A DNA stretch of 64,000 nucleotides from Neurospora crassa OR74A (Eukaryota; Ascomycota; Sordariomycetes; Sordariales; Sordariaceae). The translations under genes were made by a program, and so were the position numbers. This document shows, one piece after another, positions 34,675 through 47,433 of this stretch. Below the pieces are notes generated by a model that saw only the letters and a program-made list of their open reading frames with translations, made no database searches and had not been told where the DNA came from. Where the stretch lies: assembly GCF_000182925.2 (NCBI RefSeq), contig NC_026505.1, forward strand, positions 3,968,001 through 4,032,000, in the 5' to 3' direction. Numbering within the stretch: the stretch's first letter is position 1; every line of letters begins with the position of its first letter.

Positions 34675-37031
34675 TCAAAGCTTCGCCCTAGCCTCGATAG
34701 CCGCATGCAACCCGCTCTTCGCATGCCAATATTCCCTAATCTTCTCCCTCGCCACATCCACTACACTCGGATCCTCCACCGTCGAGGGGATATTGATGGG
34801 CTTTTCGAACTCGTCATGGACCGCATTTTCTAGCAGTTCGCGTAGGACTCTCCTCAAGGTCTTGCCCGAGCGCGTCTTCGGAATCATGCCCTTGCCCCGG
34901 ATCATCCCGCCCAGCGAGGCGATGGCGCCAACCTGGGCGCGGACGAGCTTCTGGATATCCTGGAACAGCTGCTCGTCTGACTTGACGTCGGCGCCGCCGT
35001 CCGAGGTGCTGACGAAGGCGAAAGGAAGCTGGCCTTTGAGGGCGTCGGGGACGCTAACCACACATGCTTCGGTGACGAGGGGGTGGCTTGTGACTGCTTG
35101 CTCGAGCGTGCCTGACGCGGGGTGTTAGAGGTATGTTTGCAAGTGGATGACAAAAAAAATGGGAGAGGTAACTTGCCTGTGCTAAGACGATGGGCGGCAA
35201 CGTTGATAATGTCATCAGTGCGTGCCATAATGTGAATGTACCCTGTTTGGTCGACATAGCCGGCATCGCCAGTGTCAACCCACTTGCCATTGAAGCGAAT
35301 CATGTAACTCTTATAGAATCGTTCCTCATCCCCCCAAAGTGTCCGAAACGCAGTAGGTGCCAATGGAAGGCCCAGAACGATGTTTCCCATGTTGCCCCTG
35401 GGCACCTCGTTGCCTTCGTCATCCACAACTCTGATCATTACGGTGCAGCATTAGTTACCATGCATCTGAGGAAATGGAAATAATGAAAATTATATACCTG
35501 ACATCAAACCCAGGCATGGCCTTTCCAGCACTCCCGGGCTTGATAGGTAATGGCGGATGATCTTTCATATTCGTCTTCCTGTTCTTGCCTGCGTGCGGAA
35601 CCAACGCAACACCCGAAATCGGCGACCCAGATTCTGACGACCACCAGTTATCAACAACCTGGGAGCCTGCCGCGCCATACCGCCTGAGCAAGTCCTGGTA
35701 CATGTTAATGATAGCTGGCTCGGACCGCTCTCCAGCAAGAAAAAGGGCTTTGAGGCTCTTGAGCCCACCTCGTCTGCCAATCTCGGTGATAAAGACATTG
35801 TCAGGGTCTTCCTTTCGGATGGCTCTGAGTGCCGTTGGTGCGGTAAACAAGGTGTTGATCTTATATTCCTCGGCTAGTCTCCAGAAAGCCGAGGCGTCGG
35901 GTGTTCCAACAGGCTTACCTTCGTAGAGGACCGTGGCGGCGCCTGTCAGTAGGGGACCATAAAGTGTGTAGCTGTGTGAAACTACCCAGCCTATGTCGCT
36001 GAAACAGCCCATCTGATCACGGTCCTGTTAACAGCTTTCATTTTGCGAAGCTTTGACTTGTGAACGAGACGCCAACTTACCACGTCACCTGGTCCATGTA
36101 TACCGAACAGATACGAAATCGACATGTGCAGCCCAACAGCATGACCGCCGCTATCGCGAACGACACCTTTCGGTCGACCTGTGGTTCCGCTGGTGTAGAT
36201 GATGTAAATGGGATCAGCCGACCTTACAGGAACACACTCAACCTTGATATTTCTGAACCGCGCGCTCTTGACCAGCTTCTGCCAATCCCGCTCGCCCTCG
36301 GTTTTCTTGATCGGACGCCACACTAGCTGCTCACGCTGCCAGATGATAGTCTTGGGGGGTTTGAAGGATGAGATGCTGATAGCTTCTTCGATATAGGCGC
36401 GGTAACTGACAGGCCCTTTGTTACCTTCGATACCACAAGAAGCTGTCAAGATAGCGACTGGACGTGAGGCTTCAATGCGCTGAGCCAGGGCTGTGGAAGC
36501 AAAGCCACCAAAGACAACAGCGTGGATGGCACCCAAGCGATTAATGGCGAGAATGCCGATCAAAGTGGCGGGCACCATGGGCACTATGTAAATAGGTAGG
36601 CTGTCAGTAGCTGGCTCAGTGGACACTCGTGAAAGCCGTAACTGGGTGAACTGACTGTAAACTAAAACAACATCTCCCTTCTTAACGCCTTCCTCTCGAA
36701 GGACCCCGGCAAAAGTTTCGACCTCGGCAAGAAGCTGCTTGTAAGTCAACCGCTGCTTGGTGTTCGTGACCGAACTGTCGTAGAGAATGGCGGGCTGATC
36801 TCCATGCCCCGCTAGGACATGACGGTCAAGGCAGTTATAGCAGGTGGATATCTCGCCGTCTGGGAACCATTCCCAATGACTGTGAGAGGTACCCAATTTC
36901 AGATCTTTAGTCGTGCGTTTCAGAACCGCAGAAGGCTTTCTGTGCCAGTGAAGCTGTTCAGCTTGATGACCCCAGAATCCTTCGGGATCGGTGAGAGAGA
37001 GATGCTGGGCCTCGTCTTGAGGATGGGTCAT
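34675..37031 (-). CDS. Short-chain acyl-CoA synthetase (ACSS3/PrpE-like, AMP-forming)
   Basis: Five exons on the minus strand: 37031-36656, 36583-36081, 36012-35498, 35430-35177 and 35111-34675, 694 aa. Introns are 72, 68, 67 and 65 nt. It activates a short carboxylate (propionate or acetate) with ATP to acyl-AMP, then acyl-CoA. Motifs in order: GAIHAVVFGGFAS, the AMP-binding loop YIIYTSGTTGRPKG followed by RDSGGHAVGL (the PrpE/ACSS3 version), WWSSESGSP, DTGDAGYV, and the catalytic lysine in PKTRSGKTLRR. Intron 4 begins GCAAGT, a GC-AG intron; the join restores HRLSTGTLEQAVTSHP. The ATG at 37031 has the better context (CACAATGA); an in-frame ATG at 37097 would add 22 residues. Location (mitochondrial or cytosolic) is undecided. 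Substrate is inferred from the PrpE-like motif. Confidence 0.92.
35112..35176 (-). other. GC-AG intron in the acyl-CoA synthetase gene
   Basis: 65 nt with donor ACAG|GCAAGT, a CTAAC branch site and acceptor GCGTCAG. No GT donor nearby gives the conserved continuation RLSTG-TLEQAVTSHP, so the GC donor is well supported by the protein. Confidence 0.85.
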
Positions 37032-40000
37032 TGTGTCTATAGTGATGTGACCTAATCTATCTGTAGACTGGTTAGGTAATATTCTTGAAGTTTTCATAAA
37101 GGTGCTGTTGCTTGACGGAAAGCTTGCGAGAGGACTATAGATTATAGAGAAGTAAGCCTGAGATCCAGGAAGATATTTGAAGAGGGGATAAGTGAAAGAA
37201 GACAAAGAGCGCAGAGAAGAGGGGATGTTTCCTGACGGGAAGGCTAGGTAAGAAGAGGGAGGGGGTCAAGGAGGAGACAAGCAAACAAGTGATATCAAAT
37301 CCGTAGCCTCCGACTGCGTTGCACACAGGATCGTCAGCCTCGGAGTTGGTAGACTTGGAGAACGGGTGGAGCGAAGGTCCTCAGCAGTCTTCCAGGACAA
37401 TCTTTGACTGGACTTGAGATGGCAGATATACTCGTGCCGGCAAGTGTGCCAAATGAGTATTTCCCCGCATTCCCCCATGCTTCCCACTACTAAAGGTCCG
37501 TCTGAGGGGTCGACGCGGGGAAGGCACTAACGGAGTGCCAGCGAACACCCATCTCTGGGTCGGAGTTTGGAGCTAGCCGAAGCAATGATGTGAATGGACA
37601 GATTGTTCTGAGTACTCGTGGCCAATTTTGAGACAAATGACATCGTTTTGGTGTTTGAATCCATCATGGCCGTCCAGGTGCCACAGCGGGTTAGGGTCAT
37701 ACAAAAGGGGCAGGGTGAATGGCTCCCGAACGTGTTCTGCTTTTGTTTAAGCAGTGAAAAAGGTATGATTTACCACATCTAGCTGTGTGGTTCTGAAACC
37801 TTCACGGTGCATGATCGCATGGGGATGCTGTGTTGATGACCGCAAACGCTGTGGGGTTAAACCACGAACTGGTAACCTTCTTCGCAGAGGAAGTAAAGCA
37901 AGAAAAGCCAGTGCTGCTGCATAGCCAAGGGGGAGAGCATCTACACATGATAGAAGGAAGTAGTTGTTATAGTCTGTCAACAATACTAATTGAGAAAGTC
38001 AACGGGAGCTAGCCAAAGCGGCAATTGCCTCTTAGCCCAATGTCAGGGGTAGGTCAGCTCAGGCCATCAAAGCATGTAGTGTACGATCAAAAACCTAGAG
38101 GATCCAGCAAAAAGCAAGAAGAGATGGAGACATATCTGGGTCCCAGACATCCGGTAGCACACCCGAAACGCCGGGGTGAGATCACGGCTTCATCCACCGG
38201 ATCGGCGCGGTACCTGTGGGTCTCTTTCAGCCTTAAATGCCCGCCTTCCAGTTTTCCAGATCTTTTCCAGATCTGAGTATAGCATTTCGTCGCTCGCTTC
38301 AAGCGTGGCCTCGCTGGCCTGGGATTCCCTGTGATATGAGGCTCTGGACATCAACCAGGTGTCGAAGTACTCCGCAATAGTGTGATAAGCTTTGATCAGA
38401 TAGAGTTCATCCTGATGCTTCACCGGCATCTGAGCCTCGTTCCGGGACTAACAGGCTCTGAATGGCTCTTCGGTCACTCGACTTTGGAAACCATCTCAAT
38501 AATAGCCGGCGCCAATGTAGTGGCTGGATGGAAATAGAGAGTTAAAACCAGCTGTCAAGCCAAAACTTGACAAGCGATCGAAGGGGCCGTAGCGAGGCGA
38601 ATGAATGTCACAGCACGACGGGGAAATCCTCTAAACTTCCAGTCAGCCGGCTGTCCTCAAACTTGACGGACCCTGGAGCGATCGAGTGAGGAGACCAACG
38701 GCAACCGTAACAAAGAACAATGACCTACTCAACGGGCCATCATGAACCGCTGATAAGTGATGTCGCCATTTCACTCCGGTAATCCACCTCTTCTTGGCTT
38801 GAACATCCAGACAGTTAAGCCTCGCCTGGTGGTCAACGAACGTGTCTCATTGCTAGACAGTGGTTGAACGAGAAAAACAATCTGAGGGAGGCGACCGAAG
38901 GTATTCAGGCAAGTCCGACCGTTGTGAATGCTCCGCCATCTGCCGGTGATATGTCTTGCCGCGTGCGTTTGACAACGTAGGTAATGATGAGTTTCGTGAC
39001 GCCAAATTCCCCATCATTTTGCTGTCACTTCATGGTGAATGGTCTCATGCGGAGTGACATCGGGCATCACTTGTGTTGATGGTTCAGCGTAGGTTGTCGC
39101 TGGGCCTTCCACTTATCGCACAATCTGCTGCACTACGACTGCCCCCACTTTCAATCGGTAATCTCGCTTGCAACCAACTAGTTGGCCAATGCCTGCCATA
39201 AAGACTCTGTGATTCCACCCCCTCGGTGTCGGCGTGAGGAGAGACATGATGTACTGCAGTGGTCCGTACGTAATGAGACAAACATTCCTAATCGGACCAA
39301 TGAGGATGCACGCGCCGAGGCGTACCTTGCATAAAGGTTGCTTTACAAAGAACGGTCTGGCCGACCTCCCTTTGTTCGTCACAATTGAACATGGCAGAAG
39401 TGAGGGTGATATCCGTCCAAAAACGTGCGAGTGCGTTGTGATATGAATTGAATTTCAATGAGCGCGTAAATGGTGACGAAATGAATGTAACCTTGTGATG
39501 TTGACAGTGTTTGTAAAAGTCATTGATTGCATGATCAGTTTCTGGTAAACTGTCGGCTCCTTAGCTGCTAAAAGACCATTCTCGGCCGGAGCAATTCCCG
39601 AATGATCGTTGAGGGGAAAAAGAAGGCAAAGGGTGCAGAAAGGCGGTCGGACAGTCGCCCAGAGAGGTCATTGCGATAACAGCTGCCCGGTTCCACTAAC
39701 GTGATCCTCTACACTATTCCCATTAGCTCTACTAGCTGCATGCTGACCACCGGCACGCTTCTGCTCCGTCGTCGTCGTCTTTCCCAGCGAGGTTAGCTCG
39801 CCCGCTGGTCTCATAGCTTTCAAGAGTTTTACATTGGTCCAGGCAGTAATCATGTCATGCCAAACAAGTTCGCTCGGAATGGAAGAGTGTTAGTATTGTT
39901 TGCAATCAGAGAGAGCCCACTGAACTCCCTATTGGAACACAATTCCACCAAGGGTAAGAAGGGTGTATGTGAGCCGTCGTCAAGACTTTGTAAAGGGATA

Positions 40001-40408
40001 CATGAGAAACAACACCGCGAACCAGGCCATCTATCAGGTAATGCAAAAATGGTGGTGGTAGAAAGGTTGAAAGTGTGTGCAAATCCCGATGCTTTCCCAA
40101 AAAAACAAAAAGTCTTAAGAAGTTCATACAAACACAGAATCCAAACAAAATTGGGACTCTGCGTTCCCCGTTATCATTAGCCCTGGGTATCCTTTAAATA
40201 AATTTCTCCTCCCTTCTCTAAATCCACATCCATAATACATCCAACTCCACAGCCATTTGAGTTCTCCAAGCGCAACCCCCTTGGCGCCGCAACGTCATGC
40301 CGAAACATGGTAGTTGACGGGGCAGTATTAACTATTACCGATCAAGAGAATCGAGGGATCATGAGACATGGAAGTCGAAACGCTTGGCTGTCACGCATGG
40401 ACAGGAAA
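37032..40408. other. Intergenic region upstream of the acyl-CoA synthetase
   Basis: About 3.4 kb between two minus-strand genes. The part near 37032 should be the synthetase promoter and the part near 40408 the 3' UTR of the SED1-like gene. ORFs are short and none has a recognised domain. Nothing else supported. Confidence 0.5.
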
Positions 40409-41153
40409 TTAGAGGAGGATGGCAGCGAGACCGAGAACACCAACGAGACCGGCGCCAGAGAGGGCAGCAGCCTTGCCAGCACCGGCGGTGGGGACCTCGG
40501 AGGGGCTGACGGTGGGAGTGACGACAGCGGGGGCGCTGCCAGTGCCAACGGAGCCGGCCGAGGTGGGGGCAGGGATGGTAGAGTTGACGTAGCCGGTGCT
40601 GTGAATAAGTGTTAGTTATTTCATGTTCTAAACGGCTCCCAAGAGGAGACGGGACGCACCAGCTGTGGCAGATCACTGACGAGGTGGTGATGATGGGCTT
40701 GGTGACAGTGCAAGGGCAGTCAGAGATGGTCAAGGTGGTGGCCTAGAGAAGGAAGGACGCGTTAGCAATGATTATCTCGTTCTAAGCGGACCAGACTGCG
40801 GAGGAACAGATGGAAGGTGGGACGAATCCGGGGCCGGGACCAGGTTCCATGGGGCTTTATGTTGCGGTATCACCGGGGACACCGGGACACCGGGACACGG
40901 CGTTCCCTCACACAACCCAGCCCCAGGCTCTAGTTCCCGTTCCCGTCTTTCATCCCAGCGTTCCCTTCCCCGTGTCTCGGGTGAGACCGTGTCGTACCTC
41001 GGTGACGGTGTAAGTGTTGCCGCCATGGGTGATCTCAGTGGGGCCAGGGCAGTAGGTGGTGACGGCAGTGACAATCTCGGTGGTGTAGGTCACGTTGCTC
41101 CAGGCGTGGGCGCCAGCGGCAGCGGCAAGGACGGCGGCAGCAGAGAACTTCAT
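40409..41153 (-). CDS. SED1-like GPI-anchored cell-wall protein
   Basis: Three exons on the minus strand: 41153-40998, 40742-40660 and 40598-40409, 142 aa. Introns are 255 nt (GTACGA..CTAG) and 61 nt (GTGCGT..CACAG). A signal peptide MKFSAAAVLAAAAGAHAW is followed by TTEIVTAVTTYCPGPTEITH, GGNTYTVTEATTLTISDCPC and TVTKP. This four-Cys cassette closely resembles the repeat of yeast Sed1/Spi1, here in one copy. A Ser/Thr/Pro stretch follows and the C-terminus is a small-residue site with a hydrophobic tail (GAGLVGVLGLAAILL) typical of GPI attachment. It should be a covalently attached structural cell-wall mannoprotein. The splice joins keep the cassette intact, which supports them. Confidence 0.88.
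40743..40997 (-). other. Long intron 1 of the SED1-like gene with a short tandem
   Basis: 255 nt, donor GAG|GTACGA, branch GCTAAC and acceptor TTCTCTAG. It holds a tandem ACCGGGAC-type repeat at about 40872-40899. It is much longer than the usual 50-100 nt introns here. Confidence 0.75.
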
Positions 41154-44100
41154 TTTGGCTGATTTGTTGGTGAGGATTATGTGCTCAGAGAAGGAGTTGT
41201 GTATTCGTCGTTGGGGGTAAGAAAAGTTGAGGACGGCGAACGTCGGCAGCTGAGATATTAAAACGAATGGAACTGACTGAAAAGCCAAGATGTGTGGAGT
41301 GAGCGTGGATGTGGGTGAGGGAGGAAAAGGGGAAATGGAGTCGCTTCGCGAGCGATCGTCTGTTATATACCGTAGAAATTGGGGAGCTTTCTCCATTAGT
41401 GGATCGGCCCAGCGTCCCAAGGCCACAAAAGGCCCCTTGTCGACCCAAGACCGCCTTGGGTGGTATCCATGCCGTATCCATCACCCTGCATCTCGTCGCT
41501 ATTGCCGCATGGCGCTAGCCACCGACAATCAAGCCCGACCCATCTTCTCGCCATTGCACGCGATCACTCGAATCACGGCGCTTCGTCAGCACACCTGGGG
41601 TGCTGGGGGGTGTGGCCTTGGACTGCCTTGGACTGCCTTGGACCGCCTTGGAACCCCATCGATACGGGCTTGGGACTGCCAGGGACTGCTTGCTTCAACG
41701 CTTGTTGGAGGCCATTGTGACAATGTTCCAAAAAAGAAGTGATGGATTCTAGGCATGCGTGGTGTTGTTGGCTCAGAAGAAGAAGCCCAGAAATCCCGGC
41801 GAAATTGCAGCTTTTCACCCGGTGCACAGACTGCACCTTCCAATTGTCGACACAGTGGGAAAGACGGGAGACTGGACCGACGGGACCTGAAGGGATGCCG
41901 ATGGGTGGACTCCAGGGCAACCCGAGAGATTACTGGTAGACCTCCCACTCGGGACGGACTGTTTCTGTGGCTGACATGTTTGACGGTGTCGATACTGTAG
42001 GAGGAATTGGAAATACTTCTGTTTCCTGCGGTCAGCGTCTCTGGTACCGTTTCTTCTGTGCCTGCTGAATGTGCCCGTTGGCGTGCTGACAGGCTGGATC
42101 TGCCGAGAGGAAGGGTGCTCCCAGAATGTTTTGCCATGTTCCTCTTGGGGTCTCGGTGGGGTACAGGGCAATTCTCACAGGCATGCAGGAACCAGAAGTG
42201 ATTGGATCGATGAAATGCCTCATGGTCAAACCGTCATCTTCCAATTCAACCAGTCGTGAGCAGCAATCCATTCGTTCATGCCGCCACCTGCAGTTCCTTG
42301 TCGTACAACCGTTCTTCACCCTCCTCTTTCGGTTCTTTTCATGGTTATGGATACTGGATGCTGGGATGTGTCGTCTCGTTCTGATGTTGTAGTGTTTTGG
42401 TGTTTGGGTGCGGTACCTGCAGCAGCCAAGATGCCCGGTCAAAGACAGAAATGAAGCGTCCAGAGGGTGCGTGGGTGCGTCTTCGGATGTGGTGGGAGCA
42501 AGCCTCTCATCTTAGGCTGAAGGCCCGGTGGATCATGCACTTCCGGCCACCCTCCCCTGCCTTTGCAGCGCTTTGCAGCAAGGCAGGTCACGAACCACCC
42601 GACAGTGCCAAATCTACCTCTACCTCGCTACCTTCACTACCTACCCTCCTACCTAGGTAGGTCTCGCAGCAGCCAGAACACCACTGCACGTCTGATTGCC
42701 CAAGAACGTCGTCGTTTGCGCATCTTTTTAGTTGTTTGGTACCAATCAGTTGGTGAATGGTAATTGTCCGAAATTCCACTTGTGGATAAGAGGTTTGTGC
42801 TTCTGGGCTATGCTTTACCACCTGGATCATGAAGCATGGATAATTTCCTATTCGTGTTAATTTGGATGGAAACTCAGGACCAAGAAGAAAATTGCAACGC
42901 CGAAATGTGCAGTCGCTGTCCACGAATCTTGGAAATCTATTGAGTACATCGATACGTCTGGTGCCCCTACAGTGCGCGCTCGATGGGGATTATTTCTGGA
43001 AGCGTTCCTGGAAAGGGGTTCCTCCGAGCGCGCGAGTGTGATTGGACACATCTGAATTTGCTACCTGCAGGGACCAGCACTGAGACTTTCAACCATCCAT
43101 GTTCTAGCCCTGTCGCATCTTCTTTCGAATCAAGGTTCCAGGTCTTGTTTTCCCCAGGTCCCTGATCTCGAAGAGGTGGAGGAGGATGATGATGATGAGG
43201 ATAATGATGAGAAAGCGAGTATATGAGATGGATAAATTGACGGATGGATCGGATAGAATGGATCATGAACCTCGACCTTCTCCATGAACAGGTTTTGGTG
43301 CCCACAACAAAAGCTTGTTCTGATCCGGTTTAACGGGCGTCGTGGACACTGGCGGTGACAGCATCAGATCCCTGGTGGGTTCTACACAACGCAAAGAGGG
43401 ATTTTTTGGAGACGGCACTAGAGTGGACTGGAAGATGAAGATCCATCCCCAGAGTACAATCCACACTGGTGGACCTGTTAATGCCTAATCTTATCACATG
43501 TGATGTTCCACCACCCGACATCCATCTTTTGCGGGTGTGAGTGAAGCTCAGTTCCAGTTCCAATTCCAGGCCCAAGTCCGATCCGGGTACGAGGCCATCG
43601 TCATGGGCAGGGCAATTTCCACAATCTCCAAACGACCCATCCCGAAACTACATATTTCAGTTGTGATTGTGTTGGCCTGTCTAGGAGGGCAGGAGGGCCC
43701 TTGCCGCATGGATTGGACAATTAAAAACAAATACAGCTCATTCACGTTGAGAAGTCCCAGCCATGGCTGTCTTTTCTGACAGAACCTGCCATCGCATTAC
43801 CAGACCTCAATTGCTTCTTTTTTGAAACAAACAAATTGAAAACCCATGGCAGGATCCTAGAGGGTTTGACTCGGTAGGCATTGCCGGATCTTCAACATCT
43901 CAGATGATTCGCTCAGACCTCTTTTCTTTTCAGACGTCTTACTGTGTGGGAGCTCGCGTTGCGTGCATTTCGCTCTGGAAGCCAAACATTGCTGGTTATA
44001 TTCAGTTTAGGGCTGATCTAGGCAGGCAAGATGTCTCTTCGAGCCATCTCTTCTGCTCTGCCGTCAGGCTAGGGCTAGGGCGTCGTGACCTGGGGGATCT

Positions 44101-44494
44101 GAGGAGATTCTGTAGGACAACATGCGTTGAAAATTGTTCAGAAGGCCTCGAAAGGGCGTTATCCTGAACCTGCTGCAGTGTACTGCGATACACAAATGCT
44201 TGGCTCCTTGCCTCGTTGGCGGTGTTCAGCACTTGTCACAAGCCGAGGGATGGTACCCCATGGTGGGGAAAGTGTTTACAAATCAAGCAAGCTCGGATCA
44301 TCGTCAACGTCATCGAGCTAAACGCCCATTGACATTCACATCTTCAACACCACGTTTTACTCAGTTCTCATGTAAATATTGCGAAAACCAATTCTTTTGA
44401 ACTGCAACGGAGACGCCTTGTTAAGCAAGGATTACACAGGTTAACGAGACACGGAAAGTCACAGCAAGAACAACGGACAAAAAGCAAGCCCACA
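41154..44494. other. Divergent intergenic region between SED1-like gene and quinone oxidoreductase
   Basis: About 3.3 kb, no supported gene. Contains a four-copy 10-nt tandem (41616-41655) about 460 bp upstream of the SED1-like ATG, and GGTAGG-type words near 42640-42665. Both promoters must lie within it. Confidence 0.5.
41616..41655 (+). repeat. 10-nt tandem repeat, four copies
   Basis: CCTTGGACTG twice, then CCTTGGACCG and CCTTGGAACC. A minisatellite in the upstream region of the SED1-like gene, with related CTTGGGACTGCC words just after it. Confidence 0.85.
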
Positions 44495-45595
44495 ATGGCA
44501 CCAAAGACAATGAAAGCAGTGGGTAAGGTCCTCCAATCGACCAGCGCATTGAAACCCCCCCTACTGTAGCCTCTCAGACAGAAATCTAACGCCCCAAACA
44601 AAACAGACATAAAGAACGGCAAAGGCTCCGCCGACAACCTCTTCATAAACCCCGACACGCCTCTCCCCCAAGCTCAGCCTGGCCAAGCCCTCGTTAAAGT
44701 CAAAGCCTTCGGCCTCAACCGCATGGACCTGATCCAGCGAGAGGGCCACTACCCTTTGCCTCCTCAAGCACCCAGCACTTTAGGCGTCGAGTTCTCCGGC
44801 ACCATTGAGTCTTTTGGAGATGGCGACCACGGCGACTTCAACGTCGGCGACGAAGTCTTTGGCCTAGCCTACGGCGGCGCCTATGCCGAGTACATTGCCG
44901 TGTCGTCCAAGATGCTGTTGCACAAGCCGGCGCACCTGAGCTTCGAGCAGGCGGCGGGTGTGCCGGAGACGTGGATCACAGCGACTCAGGCGCTGCATTT
45001 TGTACTGGGCGGGATCGGCGAGCAGGGGAAGACGATCCTGTGGCATGCGGGAGCTTCGGGGGTGTCTATTGCGGGCATTCAGCTCTCGAAACTTGCCGGT
45101 GCGAAACAGATCTTTGCAACGGCGGGCTCGGCTGACAAGTGCAAGTTCATCGAGAACGAGTTGGGCGCGACGGCAGCGTTCAACTACAAGGAACAGGACT
45201 GGGTGGAAGAGATCATGAAGAAGACCGATGGCAGGGGTGTTGATCTGGTCGTTGACTTTATCGGCGCCAGTTACTTCCAGAAGAACCTGGATGTGGTGGC
45301 TCGTGATGGGCGCATCTGCATGCTGGGACTGATGGGCGGTGCTGTAGCCGACAAGGTGGACATCTCCAAGCTACTTTACAAGAGGGCCCGCGTGGAAGGG
45401 AGTACCCTCAGGAGCCGTGACGAGAACTATCAGGGCCAGCTGAGGGACAAGTTGAGCGAATACCTGCCTAAGTTCGAGAGCGGTGAGCTCAAAATCTTCA
45501 TTGACACTGTCTTGCCCTTTGAGGAGATCGTCAAGGCTCACAAGCAGCTTGAGGCGAATACGACCATGGGCAAGATTATCTGCACTGTCTCATAG
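44495..45595 (+). CDS. NAD(P)H:quinone oxidoreductase, MDR zinc-free type (PIG3-like)
   Basis: Two exons, 44495-44522 and 44607-45595, 338 aa. The first exon codes only nine residues plus one base (MAPKTMKAV); the 84-nt intron (GTAAGG, branch ATCTAAC, AACAG) joins to DIKNGKGSADNLF. The GroES-like N-terminal half has FGLNRMDLIQREGHYPLPP and LGVEFSGTIESFG, as in PIG3/zeta-crystallin. The Rossmann half has HAGASGVSIAGIQLSKLAGA and GVDLVVDFIGASYFQKNLD. No structural or catalytic zinc ligands are seen, as expected for this branch. It probably reduces quinones using NADPH in the cytosol. A standard family length. It is convergent with the dienelactone hydrolase. Confidence 0.92.
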
Positions 45596-45793
45596 ATGAC
45601 AGTACCAGTACAGGACCGTAAGCTGTCCCTAGCTAGTCAGGGGTCATTTGCCAACCAGCGTTGCAAGTAAAGCGTTGCGATACCCTTTTGCAATTATCTT
45701 CACCTGCGGAATCCCATCGGATGCCGCGTTATGAAACCCGAACCTGAGCGCTAAATATAGTAGGAAACGCCTGTACTATCACCAAGACATCAT

Positions 45794-47088
45794 TCAATGC
45801 TCCGCAAGCCATTTCAACATCTGCTCAAAAGCGGCAGCTTGTGCCTCCTTGATATGTGCATCCTCATACTCTCCTACAACCGCAAAGCCTGTTGTTGATT
45901 TGTTAGCTGGGACATTACCAAACTTTGGGTAAGCAATTAGCAGCTTACCATGCGGCACACCGGGGTACACCTGTACCTCGTGCTCAACATTGTTCTCGCG
46001 CATATAATCCTCGCCCGCCATGCGCACCTCATCCGGGAAGACGGGGTCATTCTCCACCGAGACCATACTGATAGGGGCCTTCAGACCCTTGAAATCGTCC
46101 TTTGACACCAGCGTCGCATGCGCGATCGCCCCCGCCTTAATCCGTGGGCCCGAAATCTTGTTCTGTTTGTTCGCTTCAAGATCATCACCGCTCTGATTGT
46201 TTCCTTCACTACCGGTCAAACCAGTGGGAGCAGGAGCAGAAGCAGCAGGCTTATGCGCCCATGGAAGCGTAATCCCGCCCAGCCTTTCGCTGATCGAGGC
46301 CTTCCGCGGAGCTTGAGTTTGCTCGCGCGCCAGCAGAAGGACATATCGACCGCCGATGCAGTATCCTGCCGCGTAAATCCCATCGCCGTAGGCTACCGCA
46401 TCGGCGAACTCATCGCGTACGCCGTCCAAGACCTTCTCCAGGATGGGCATGATCTTGTCTTCGGTGTGGCGGGCCAGCCACATGTCGATGAGGAAACTCT
46501 TGGCTGTCTCGGCGGCTTTGGTCCTAAAGATATCGAGGAACGATGATGTAGGGGCAGCCGAGCCGGTGTCTGCGTCAGTGGCAGAGCGCTCTTCGGAACT
46601 TGGTGCGGCCGTCGGGTTGGGTGCTGGGTCACCTTCAAAAAGATCTGGCATGACCACGACAAAACCGCCATCTTGGGCAAACCTATCGGCTTGAATCTGA
46701 TTGTTCACGCTATGAAGACCGGTGCCGCCAGTCAGGAGGAGGAGGAGCTTGCATGGGGTGTGAGGGTAGTCGGCCGGTTTCGAAACGTATACCTGCGAGC
46801 AGGAAAGTGCTCGTTAGATTCATCATGGTCATTTGATGCGAATGAAAGATCGGAGAAGGAAGAGAAACGAACGTCAATGTCGTTGAGCTTGATAATCTCA
46901 CCCGTCGGGTTTTGCCCAGCAGGAGTAGGCCTGTCTGAGGTACAGTTGTCGCACAAAGCTGGAGCTGGAGCGGCAGCAGAGGCCGAAGGTGAGTCGACTG
47001 TATCAGGCACTGTAGTAGGCTCAGCGACAGAAATGTCTTCGAGTGCGTCGCTCTCGGGAGATTTGGTTGCTACTTCTGGATCCGCCAT
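45794..47088 (-). CDS. Dienelactone hydrolase family protein
   Basis: Three exons on the minus strand: 47088-46873, 46792-45949 and 45888-45794, 384 aa. Intron 1 (80 nt) has an unusual donor GTTCGT and acceptor CTCGCAG, joining NDID to VYVSKPADYPHT; intron 2 (60 nt) splits a Gly codon in GVPHGFAVVGEY. An alpha/beta hydrolase with nucleophile Cys in GYCIGGRY (near residue 216), Asp in ENDPVFPDE and His in GVPHGF. Residues 1-50 are an acidic Ser/Pro-rich extension, and a second low-complexity insert (PAASAPAPTGLTGSEG..) lies after the nucleophile elbow. Fungal members are about 250-280 aa, so this one is long because of the two inserts. The biological substrate is unknown. It is divergent from CDT1. 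Confidence 0.9.
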
Positions 47089-47433
47089 GATGGTCACTGG
47101 AGAGGATGGAAGTAAAAGTGATTGAATATATTCAGATTGGTGCTCCGGAAGAAGAAAGGTACAGAACAACAGCAGTGCGGAGTATCAACGCCGTGGATGT
47201 TGATGGTCAAGTTCGATCCGACAGATGGAATGATAGATCAAAGGCAGCACGACACGGTACAAGGGAACAACAATCAATCACGCACCAAGAGCGCCAACAA
47301 TGGAGCGGAATTCGTCTCATCTCACGCCAGGAAAGCGAGCGGATGGATGCTCTCCGGGGTGCTGGGTGCTGGGAGTGGAAGCGGAAAGAGAAGTGAGCAC
47401 AGCCCCTCAGTGACGTACCTCTCAGCAACATTC

